DNA of 64,000 nt. Source: Serratia proteamaculans_D. Its GTDB lineage: Bacteria > Pseudomonadota > Gammaproteobacteria > Enterobacterales > Enterobacteriaceae. Of the stretch, positions 53,524-60,988 are shown piece by piece. The notes below the pieces were generated by a model. The model was not told the origin of the DNA. It saw nothing but the letters and a program-made list of their open reading frames with translations, and did no database searches. The DNA lies in NCBI RefSeq assembly GCF_049959315.1, contig NZ_CP188201.1; one strand, written 5' to 3'. The first letter of the stretch is position 1. Every line of letters starts with the position of its first letter. The position numbers and the translations under genes were made by a program.

Positions 53524-53895
53524 ATGAACGCATCTGAACAAGCATCCCTGGCACCCTTGCTCGACAAGTTGCAGCCGCTGCTGGCCGGTGGGCGGCTCGA
53601 TAACGTGGTCGATTTATTGTCATTGCTGTCGGACCTGGTGGATATCGCTGATAACGCGCTGGTGGAAAAATTGTCCGGCGTGTTTGAAGGCCTGGTGGCG
53701 GCAGGCTGGGAAGGGGGAATGGCGTTAAAGATGGCGCATACCGAGCTGCAATTGGATCCTTCGCCCGCTAATTTTCGCTCGCTGTATGCCTTGTTACGGC
53801 AGCCGGATACTTTGCTGGGTCTGATGTTGGTACTGCGCACCCTGCAAATCATCGGCCAGCGGGTACGCAGCAGCGCGTTACCGCCGGACGTTTAA
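53524..53895 (+). CDS. DUF1641-family protein
   Basis: 123 residues, leucine-rich and helical, without signal peptide or membrane segment. The central VVDLLSLLSDLVDIADNALVEKLSGVFEGL and C-terminal LGLMLVLRTLQIIGQRV resemble DUF1641 proteins, which are often found beside SQR-like flavoproteins or formate dehydrogenases. Their biochemical role is not known. GGAGGG lies in the 10-base gap after the flavoprotein gene, so it is surely co-transcribed and likely co-translated with it. It may be a partner subunit or a membrane-association factor of the flavoprotein; that is inference. Confidence 0.7.
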   Translation: MNASEQASLAPLLDKLQPLLAGGRLDNVVDLLSLLSDLVDIADNALVEKLSGVFEGLVAAGWEGGMALKMAHTELQLDPSPANFRSLYALLRQPDTLLGLMLVLRTLQIIGQRVRSSALPPDV

Positions 53896-53941
53896 GCGAA
53901 ATCATTGGAATTGCTTTCACTCATTCAGGAAAGGAGTTGTC

Positions 53942-55132
53942 ATGTCTGCCACATTTCGGCACGGTTTTGCCACACGTGCGATCCACCATGGCTACGATCC
54001 CCAGCAATATCTGGGAGCGCTCTGCCCACCGGTGTTTATGAGTTCGACCTTTACCTTCCCGACGGCGGAATACGGCGGTGCCTGTTTTGCCGGTACTGAG
54101 TCAGGCTATTTTTATTCGCGCATTGCCAATCCAACGGTCAATCTGCTGGAACAGCGAATTGCCGATCTGGAGGGCGGAGAGGCGGCAGTGGCGTTTGCCT
54201 CCGGCATGGGCGCGATTACCGCCTGCTGCTGGACGCTGCTCAGTCCGGGAGATGAGCTGATCGTCGATGAGACAATTTATGGCTGCACCTTCAGTTATTT
54301 TCATCATGGGCTGGCGCGCTACGGCGTGAAAATTACCCACGTTGACCTGACCCGGCCGGAGCAGTTGGCGGCGGCGATCGGCCCGCGTACCCGGTTGGTG
54401 TATTGCGAAACGCCGGCCAACCCGAATATGCGCCTGGTCGATATTGCAGCCGTGGCCGAGATTGCCCACCGTCAGGGGGCGCTGCTGTTGGTGGATAACA
54501 CCTATTGCACGCCGTATCTGCAACGGCCGCTGGAATTGGGGGCCGACATTGTGGTGCATTCCGCCACCAAATACATCGGCGGACACGGTGACCTGCTGGC
54601 CGGGCTGGCGGTAACGCGTCAGGATCTGGCGCAGGACATTCGTTTGGTCGGGCTGAAGGACATGAACGGGGCGGTACTGTCGGCGCAGGATGCCGCACTG
54701 TTGCTGCGGGGCCTGAAAACCTTGCCGTTACGCATGGAACGCCACTGCGACAACGCTCAACGGCTGGCGGAAATGCTGGCGCAGCATTCGGCGGTGGAAC
54801 GGGTTTATTACCCCGGTCTGGAGGATTTCCCGCAGTATGCCTTGGCGCAGCGCCAAATGGCGCGACCGGGCGGCATGCTGGCATTTGAATTGAAAGGCGG
54901 CATGGCGGCGGGGATCCGCTTCCTCAACGGACTGGGCTTGATTCTGCGCGCCGTCAGCCTGGGGGATTGCGAGTCTTTGGCCCAGCATCCTGCCAGCATG
55001 ACTCACTCGGCCTACAGTGCCGAGGAGCGGCAGCGTCACCATATCAGCGACGGTTTGGTGCGGCTGTCTGCCGGGCTGGAGGATCCTGGCGATCTGCAGG
55101 CGGATATCCGCCAGGCGTTGGCCCAGCGCTAA
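53942..55132 (+). CDS. megL: L-methionine gamma-lyase
   Basis: PLP enzyme of the Cys/Met-metabolism family that splits L-methionine to methanethiol, 2-oxobutyrate and ammonia, and can release H2S from cysteine or homocysteine. 396 residues. Key residues sit one position before those of the Pseudomonas putida enzyme: Tyr58 and Arg60, Tyr113, the lyase-specific Cys115 (IYGCTFSYFHHG), Asp185, Ser207 and the PLP lysine Lys210 (HSATKYIGGHGD). The cysteine separates it from cystathionine gamma-synthase and beta-lyase. AAAGGAG precedes the ATG. Third gene of the SQR-like/DUF1641 operon, convergent with the hutH-like gene. Confidence 0.9.
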   Translation: MSATFRHGFATRAIHHGYDPQQYLGALCPPVFMSSTFTFPTAEYGGACFAGTESGYFYSRIANPTVNLLEQRIADLEGGEAAVAFASGMGAITACCWTLLSPGDELIVDETIYGCTFSYFHHGLARYGVKITHVDLTRPEQLAAAIGPRTRLVYCETPANPNMRLVDIAAVAEIAHRQGALLLVDNTYCTPYLQRPLELGADIVVHSATKYIGGHGDLLAGLAVTRQDLAQDIRLVGLKDMNGAVLSAQDAALLLRGLKTLPLRMERHCDNAQRLAEMLAQHSAVERVYYPGLEDFPQYALAQRQMARPGGMLAFELKGGMAAGIRFLNGLGLILRAVSLGDCESLAQHPASMTHSAYSAEERQRHHISDGLVRLSAGLEDPGDLQADIRQALAQR

Positions 55133-55140
55133 GCTCGATG

Positions 55141-55167
55141 CCCCCGCCCGACAGGCAGGGGCGGGGG
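55141..55167. terminator. GC hairpin between convergent megL and the hutH-like gene
   Basis: Perfect 9-bp, almost pure GC stem (55141-55149 with 55159-55167) and a 9-base loop. It fills the 35-base gap between the two convergent stops. No T run follows on either strand, so termination may be only partial. Confidence 0.6.
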
Positions 55168-56691
55168 TTACAGCAGTGCCGGGGCAATTTCCGCCAGTGC
55201 CTGCTCATCCTGTAACAGTGCGGTGCTGCTGGCGATATCCGGTGCCAGCCAGCGGTCCTGATGATAAGGGGCCACCGCTTGCCGCAGCCGTTGCCAGGCG
55301 CGTTGGGTACCGTCGCCGAAACGGTGTTGCTGCAGGAACTCGAAGGCCTGCGCGGCCAGCAGGTATTCAATCGCCAGGATCTGGTTCAGGTTGGCCAGCG
55401 CCTTATGCAGCCGCAGCGCCGCTCCGGTGCCCAGGCTGAGGTGATCTTCCTGCAGGGCTGAAGTCACATAGTTATCCACCACGCAAGGCTGGGCCAATTG
55501 GCGGTTTTCCGCGCACAGCGATGCCGCCACGTATTGCGCAATCATCATGCCCGAATTCACCCCCGGTTCGCTGACCAGAAATGCCGGCAAGCCGCTGACC
55601 AGCGGGTTAATCAGTCGATCGATGCGCCGTTCTGCGATACCGCCCAGTTCGGCGATGGCGATCGCCAACAGATCGGCGGCCATGGCCACAGATTCGCCGT
55701 GTGGGTTGGCCTGCGACATCACGCGATAGTTGTCCGGCGTACCAAGCAGCAGCGGATTATCGGTGGCGCCGTTAAGTTCGGTTTCAATCTGTCGTTCGGC
55801 ATGCGCGATTTGATCGCGGCAAGCGCCATGCACCTGTGGGATTGAACGGATGCTCAGCGCATCCTGAGTACGGATGCCCTCGCTGGCGGCAATCATTTCG
55901 CTGCCGTTCAACAGCATCCGCAGATTACTGCCGACCCGTTGCATACCCGGATGCGGTTTCAGCGCCAAAATTTCACTGTCAAAGGCGGCGATCTGCCCGC
56001 CCAGCGCTTCAAAGCTCATCGCCGCGAGCACGTCCGCCCAGCGGGCCAACCGGCAGGCATCGGCCAGCGCCAGGCAGCTCAACCCCGTCATGCACGGCGT
56101 GCCGTTGACCAGGCACAGGCCATCTTTGGCTCCCAGCTGTGGCGGCACAATGCCTTCTTCCGCCAAAGCCTGGGCTGCGCTGACTAGTTGGCCACGGTAG
56201 CTGACTTCGCCCAGACCGAGCAGCGCGACGCCGACGTGTGCCATATGGGTCAGATAACCGACCGACCCCTGCGACGGCACCTGCGGGGTAATCCCCCGGT
56301 TAAGCAGTGCCAGCAGCGTTTCTACTACCGGGCGTTGAATACCGGATTTGCCGTGGCAATAGTTGACGATAGCGCAGCAGATAATGGCACGGGTCTGCTC
56401 ATCGCTCAGCGGCGCTCCCACGCCGCAGGCGTGACTCATCAGCGTGTTGCGGGACAGTTGCGCCAGTTGTTCACCGTGCAGCGCCTGATTGCACAGCGCC
56501 CCCAGGCCGGTATTGACGCCATAGGCACGTTGTTCACTGGCGACAATTTTCTGAACGATGGCCTGCGCATTGTCGATACGCGCCCAGGCAGCATCAGACA
56601 GGTTGAGCGGGGCCTGATACCGGGCCACCGCCACCACGTCCTGCCAGCGTAACGGCAGGTTGTCGAGAGTGACCGAAATGGGATAGAGCAT
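55168..56691 (-). CDS. HutH-like aromatic amino acid lyase family protein lacking the MIO triad
   Basis: 507 residues, related along its whole length to histidine ammonia-lyase. Ordinary HutH reads GSVG-ASG-DLAPLAH, the Ala-Ser-Gly forming the MIO cofactor. This protein reads GSVG-YLTHMAH (from residue 142): exactly three residues are missing and the following ones have changed. Other site residues are kept (Tyr57, His87, Asn196, Arg282, and Glu in QEDHLS), but Tyr280 of the classical enzyme is Leu279 and the NFH motif is NPH. A conventional MIO lyase activity is therefore not expected. It is the last gene of the hut operon, 10 bases after hutV, and its true reaction is unknown. Confidence 0.85.
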   Translation of the reverse strand: MLYPISVTLDNLPLRWQDVVAVARYQAPLNLSDAAWARIDNAQAIVQKIVASEQRAYGVNTGLGALCNQALHGEQLAQLSRNTLMSHACGVGAPLSDEQTRAIICCAIVNYCHGKSGIQRPVVETLLALLNRGITPQVPSQGSVGYLTHMAHVGVALLGLGEVSYRGQLVSAAQALAEEGIVPPQLGAKDGLCLVNGTPCMTGLSCLALADACRLARWADVLAAMSFEALGGQIAAFDSEILALKPHPGMQRVGSNLRMLLNGSEMIAASEGIRTQDALSIRSIPQVHGACRDQIAHAERQIETELNGATDNPLLLGTPDNYRVMSQANPHGESVAMAADLLAIAIAELGGIAERRIDRLINPLVSGLPAFLVSEPGVNSGMMIAQYVAASLCAENRQLAQPCVVDNYVTSALQEDHLSLGTGAALRLHKALANLNQILAIEYLLAAQAFEFLQQHRFGDGTQRAWQRLRQAVAPYHQDRWLAPDIASSTALLQDEQALAEIAPALL

Positions 56692-56701
56692 AGGGGGCTC
56701 C

Positions 56702-57559
56702 TCAGGCTCGGGCCGCGATCATCGGGCGCGGTTTCTGTACGTTTTCATCCAGCGCCAGACGGCGTTGCACGAAGCGGTTAACATACTCATCGGCCGGATT
56801 ATTAAGGATCTCCTGCGGCGTGCCGACCTGGATCAGTTTGCCGTCTTTGAGGATCGCGATCCGGTTACCGATGCGTACTGCCTCGTCCAGATCGTGGGTG
56901 ATAAACACCAGCGTCTTGTGCAGCTCTTTTTGCAGCGCCAGCAGTTGATCCTGCATCTCGGCGCGGATCAACGGATCCAGCGCACTGAAGGCTTCGTCCA
57001 GCAAAATGATATCGGTATCGGTGGCCAGCGCGCGCGCCAGCCCGACACGTTGACGCATGCCGCCGGAAAGCTGATGCGGGTAGGATTTCTCATAGCCTTT
57101 TAGCCCAACGGTGTTGATCCAATGCAGCGCGCGCTCCTGATACACCTCTTTTGTCTCGCCGCGGACTTTCAGCCCGTAGGCCACGTTGTCCAGCACCGTC
57201 TTGTGCGGCAGCAGGCCAAAGCTTTGGAACACCATGCTGATCTTGTGACGGCGGAAGTGCTCAAGCTGCTTTTCGTCGTAACGCAGGATATCTTCGCCAT
57301 CCACCAGGATCTGGCCGCTGGTGGGATCGATAAGCCGGTTGAAGTGGCGCACCAGGGTGGATTTTCCCGATCCTGACAGGCCCATAATCACGAAGATCTC
57401 ACCGGCCTCGATCGACATCGACAGATCGTGTACGCCGATCACGCAGTCGGTCGCTGCCTGAACCTCCTGCTTGGTTTTACCCTGCTGGCTCATGGCTAGC
57501 GCCGCCGCAGTTTTATGGCCGAAGATCTTGTAGACGTTTTTGATTTCGATTTTGTTCAT
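56702..57559 (-). CDS. hutV: Histidine/quaternary-amine-type ABC transporter ATP-binding protein HutV
   Basis: ATPase subunit of a ProU/OpuA-like importer. 285 residues, without the C-terminal CBS domains of ProV, so of the short HutV type. Walker A is GLSGSGKST, the signature LSGGMRQRVGLARAL, Walker B IILLDEAFSALDP and the switch His in VFITHDLDEA. An N-terminal extension (HKTAAALAMSQQGKTKQEVQ) is typical of the family. It lies 5 bases after hutW. The substrate (histidine) is inferred from the operon. Confidence 0.88.
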   Translation of the reverse strand: MNKIEIKNVYKIFGHKTAAALAMSQQGKTKQEVQAATDCVIGVHDLSMSIEAGEIFVIMGLSGSGKSTLVRHFNRLIDPTSGQILVDGEDILRYDEKQLEHFRRHKISMVFQSFGLLPHKTVLDNVAYGLKVRGETKEVYQERALHWINTVGLKGYEKSYPHQLSGGMRQRVGLARALATDTDIILLDEAFSALDPLIRAEMQDQLLALQKELHKTLVFITHDLDEAVRIGNRIAILKDGKLIQVGTPQEILNNPADEYVNRFVQRRLALDENVQKPRPMIAARA

Positions 57560-57564
57560 TGGGG

Positions 57565-58410
57565 TTACCTCGCAACGGCGGAGCGGCCATAAGCCTGAGT
57601 GATACGGTCAATGACCACGGCCAGAATAACGATCGCCAGGCCCGCCTCCAGGCCCAGACCGACGTTCAGCGTCTGAATGCCCACCAGCACGTCTTCGCCC
57701 AGCCCGCGTGCGCCGATCATTGAAGCCACCACCACCATCGACAGCGACATCATGGTGGTTTGGTTGATACCGGCCATAATGCTTGGCAGCGCCAGCGGCA
57801 ACTGCACGCCGAACAGCTTCTGCCAGCGGTTGGCACCAAAGGCAGTGACGGATTCCATCACTTCCTTGTCCACCTGGCGGATCCCCAAATCGGTCAGGCG
57901 GATCAGCGGTGGCGTGGCGTAGATCACCGTCGCCAGAATTGCCGGTACCTTGCCCAGTCCGAACAGCATCAACACCGGGATCAGATAAACGAAGCTCGGC
58001 ATGGTTTGCATGACGTCCATCAGCGGCATCATTACCGCCCGCACCCGATCGCTACGCGCCGCCAGCACGCCCTGCGGAATACCGATAATCACCGCCAGCA
58101 GCGTGGCAACCAGCACCAGCGCCAGGGTCTGCATCAATTTGTCCCACATGCCGGCGGTGCCGACCAGCAGCAGCAGGCCAACGATCACCACCGTCGGCAG
58201 CCAGCGGCGGGTGGCGTGCCAGGCCAGAAGCCCCACCACTGCCAGCATCAGCCACCAGGGCGTAGCACGCAGCAGGCTTTCCAGGTGGATCACCGCCCAC
58301 AGCAGGGTGTCGGAGATCTTGCGGAACATATCGCCATAGTTGTTGACCAGGACATCGACCCAGCGATTGATCCAATCGGCGATAGAGAAAGTAAAACGAT
58401 CTGGAAACAT
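57565..58410 (-). CDS. hutW: ABC transporter permease HutW
   Basis: Membrane component of the HutXWV importer. 281 residues with about six membrane segments, and the binding-protein-dependent permease signature (EAA loop) in VTAFGANRWQKLFGVQLPLA. The family is that of ProW/OpuAB, otherwise known for glycine betaine. Substrate assignment to histidine comes from position between hutX and hutV in a hut operon. Confidence 0.86.
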   Translation of the reverse strand: MFPDRFTFSIADWINRWVDVLVNNYGDMFRKISDTLLWAVIHLESLLRATPWWLMLAVVGLLAWHATRRWLPTVVIVGLLLLVGTAGMWDKLMQTLALVLVATLLAVIIGIPQGVLAARSDRVRAVMMPLMDVMQTMPSFVYLIPVLMLFGLGKVPAILATVIYATPPLIRLTDLGIRQVDKEVMESVTAFGANRWQKLFGVQLPLALPSIMAGINQTTMMSLSMVVVASMIGARGLGEDVLVGIQTLNVGLGLEAGLAIVILAVVIDRITQAYGRSAVAR

Positions 58411-58478
58411 AAGTATTTACCCCTGTCAGGCCCGAAGCACACAGGCTCCGGGTTGGTGTTTACTGAATGCCAAAGCGA

Positions 58479-59444
58479 TTACAAGGAGGCCTGAATTTTT
58501 TTCGCTGCGTCTTCGCTGACCCACTGTTTCCAGATTTCCGGGTGCTGTTTGAAGAACTCCAGCGCCAGCTTCTCTGAGCTGATGCGTTCCTTGCTCATGC
58601 GCGCCAGATTCTGGTTAACCAGGTCGAGCGGCAGATTGACTTTTGACAGCACCTGCACCAGTTCAGGCGCCTGCTGGTTAAACACGCTGGAAAGGCCGAC
58701 CTTGATGTGGATGTTCTTGTTCACACCCGGTTCGTCCAGTTTCACCAGATCGAGCTGGCCCATGATCGGGGTCGGTGACCAGTAGTAGAACAGGATAGGT
58801 TCGCCGCGGCGGTAGCTGGAGAGGATCGCGGTATCCAGAGCCGGGCCGGTGCCAGGGCGGAAGTTGGTGAACTTGTCGTCCAGCTTGAATTTTTTGAGGA
58901 TCGCGGTGTTATCCAGTTCGCAGGTCCAGCCGGCCGGGCAGTTGTAGAAACGGCCTTTGTCCGGTTCTTCCTGATCGCGGAATACCTGCGCATATTTGGC
59001 CAAATCCGGGACGCTTTTCAGATCCGGTGCCAGCGGTTTCAGGTTGCGCTTGGCATCGCCTTCAATCACATAGCGTGGCACGTACCAGCCTTCTACTGCT
59101 CCGACAATTGGTGCGCCGACGCTAACCGCTTTGCCGGCTTTTTCGGCCTTGTTCCAGACTTCGCTACGGCCAATCCACTCTTCGGCGAAGACCTGAATGT
59201 CGTTGTTGCCAACTGCCTGCTCCATGGTGATGGAGTTACCCGGCAGCGCGTCGGTATTGCAGTCGTAGCCCTTTTGCAGCACGTATTGCATGACGTCGGT
59301 CAGCAGCATGCCGCTTTCCCAGTTCAACCCGGCGAATTTGACCGGCTTACCGGATTCACACCAGCCCGCAGCGCGTGCGGACAGGCTGCCGGTCATCAGA
59401 CCGATCGCAATAAGTGGTATCCATAATTTGTGTCGTGTTTGCAT
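58479..59444 (-). CDS. hutX: ABC transporter periplasmic substrate-binding protein HutX
   Basis: OpuAC/ProX-type binding protein of 321 residues. Signal peptide about 1-25 (IPLIAIGLMTGSLSARA), then a mature protein with cysteines in WCESGK and YDCNTD and a second pair in NCPAGWTCEL that likely form disulfides. It feeds HutW/HutV. The aromatic ligand cage of the betaine-binding relatives cannot be judged without a structure. It follows hutT after a hairpin-containing 52-base spacer. Confidence 0.86.
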   Translation of the reverse strand: MQTRHKLWIPLIAIGLMTGSLSARAAGWCESGKPVKFAGLNWESGMLLTDVMQYVLQKGYDCNTDALPGNSITMEQAVGNNDIQVFAEEWIGRSEVWNKAEKAGKAVSVGAPIVGAVEGWYVPRYVIEGDAKRNLKPLAPDLKSVPDLAKYAQVFRDQEEPDKGRFYNCPAGWTCELDNTAILKKFKLDDKFTNFRPGTGPALDTAILSSYRRGEPILFYYWSPTPIMGQLDLVKLDEPGVNKNIHIKVGLSSVFNQQAPELVQVLSKVNLPLDLVNQNLARMSKERISSEKLALEFFKQHPEIWKQWVSEDAAKKIQASL

Positions 59445-59469
59445 TGTGATACTCCACTGTAATGAAGAA

Positions 59470-59490
59470 GAGCCCGGGAACGGCGGGCTC
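59470..59490 (-). promoter_or_regulatory. Hairpin between hutT and hutX
   Basis: Perfect 7-bp stem (59470-59476 with 59484-59490) and a 7-base loop. On the minus strand it is followed by TTCTTCATT. It may reduce read-through or protect the upstream mRNA, allowing the binding protein to be expressed at a different level from the permease. Confidence 0.45.
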
Positions 59491-59496
59491 GTGAGA

Positions 59497-60888
59497 TTAA
59501 TACTGCGGTGAGGACGTGACGGGTGAACCCCCGCCTTTTTTACGTACCCACACCCAGTAAGCCAGGGTAAGGAAGGCCACCCACACCAGCCCGACGTACA
59601 GGGCGATGCGGCTGTCTTCGAAGTAACCGAGCAGGCCGATAACGAACAGCATAAATATGGTTGCCAGCGCCGGTGCGACCGGCCACCAGGGCACCGGGAA
59701 ACTCAGCTTGCTGACCTCTTGCGGTGTCAGGGTGCGGCGCATGGCAATCTGCGAAAGCAGGATCATCAGCCATACCCAGACGGTGGCGAAAGTGGCGATG
59801 GAGGCGATGATCATAAATACCTGTTTCGGGATCAGGTAATTGAGCACCACGCCCAGCAGCAGGGCGACCGACATCACCAACACCGTCATCCAGGGCACGC
59901 CACTGGCGGTCAGTTTGGAGAAGCTTTTCGGTGCCTGCCCATCCTGCGCCATGCCGTACATCATGCGGCCTGCGCCAAAGATGTCGCTGTTAATGGCGGA
60001 AATGGCGGCGGTGATCACCACCACGTTCAGTACGTTGGCGGCCGAGCTGATGCCCAGATTGCTGAAGATCTCAACAAAGGGGCTGCCATTCTGGCCGATG
60101 CTGTTCCACGGATAGATAGCCATCAGCACCAGCAGCGTCAGCACATAAAACAGCAAAATGCGGATTGGTACGGCATTGATCGCCTTCGGCAGCACTTTCG
60201 CGGGGTCTTTTGCCTCGCTGGCGGTAATGCCGATGATTTCAATGCCGCCAAAGGCGAACATCACCACCGCCAATGAAGCGATCACGCCGCCGATGCCATT
60301 AGGCATAAAGCCGCCGTGCGCCCACAGATTGCTGATGCCGGTGGCGTGCTGAGTCTGGCCAAAACCGAACAGCATCACGGCGGCACCGCCGACGATCATC
60401 GCCACAATGGCGGCAACCTTGATCAGCGACAGCCAGAACTCCATTTCGCCGAACACTTTCACGCTGCACAGATTGAGTGCGCCGATAAACATGATGATGC
60501 TGAGCACCCATACCCATTGGGCGACGTCCGGGAACCACAGCCCCATATAGATGCCGAAGGCGGTCACGTCCGCCAGGGCGACAATCACCATTTCGAAGGT
60601 GTAGGTCCAGCCGGTGAGGAAACCGGCCAGCGGCCCAAGATAGTGGCTGGCGTAGTGACCGAAGGAGCCGGAGACTGGCTGATGTACCGCCATTTCTCCC
60701 AGCGCGCGCATGACCATAAAGACCGCCGCGCCGCCCACCAGATAGGCAAGCAGCACCGCCGGACCGGCCAGTTGGATCGCCCCGGCGGAGCCATAGAACA
60801 GCCCGGTACCGATGGCGGATCCGAGTGCCATAAAGCGGATATGTCGCGCGTTTAATCCGCGTCTGAGTTGTGGTGTTTCGTTATGCAT
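59497..60888 (-). CDS. hutT: Amino acid permease HutT (APC family)
   Basis: Proton-coupled amino acid transporter of 463 residues with about twelve membrane segments, probably histidine-specific from its place. Signatures: LNARHIRFMALGSAIGTGLFYGS at the start, the EMAVHQPVSGSFGHYA segment and FAFGGIEIIGITASEAKDP. The start at 60888 has GGGAAG upstream and removes a 27-residue extension that would run into the hairpin region. It belongs to the ProY/AroP-type group. Histidine as substrate is inferred. Confidence 0.87.
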   Translation of the reverse strand: MHNETPQLRRGLNARHIRFMALGSAIGTGLFYGSAGAIQLAGPAVLLAYLVGGAAVFMVMRALGEMAVHQPVSGSFGHYASHYLGPLAGFLTGWTYTFEMVIVALADVTAFGIYMGLWFPDVAQWVWVLSIIMFIGALNLCSVKVFGEMEFWLSLIKVAAIVAMIVGGAAVMLFGFGQTQHATGISNLWAHGGFMPNGIGGVIASLAVVMFAFGGIEIIGITASEAKDPAKVLPKAINAVPIRILLFYVLTLLVLMAIYPWNSIGQNGSPFVEIFSNLGISSAANVLNVVVITAAISAINSDIFGAGRMMYGMAQDGQAPKSFSKLTASGVPWMTVLVMSVALLLGVVLNYLIPKQVFMIIASIATFATVWVWLMILLSQIAMRRTLTPQEVSKLSFPVPWWPVAPALATIFMLFVIGLLGYFEDSRIALYVGLVWVAFLTLAYWVWVRKKGGGSPVTSSPQY

Positions 60889-60925
60889 GTTGCTTCCCGT
60901 CGAGTTTTTACGGCAGAACAGGCAC

Positions 60926-60958
60926 GCGCTATCCGCACCGGGCGGATAGCGCCCGGTG
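60926..60958 (-). promoter_or_regulatory. Two mutually exclusive hairpins between hutH and hutT
   Basis: Stem A pairs 60926-60936 with 60942-60952 (11 bp, perfect, 5-base loop). Stem B pairs 60936-60943 with 60951-60958 (8 bp, perfect, 7-base loop). They share bases, so only one can form at a time. Stem B is transcribed first on the minus strand. No T run follows either. They lie 31 to 70 bases downstream of the hutH stop and 38 bases before hutT. Confidence 0.6.
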
Positions 60959-60988
60959 GGACAGAACAAACTGCGTGGTAGGTTTTAT

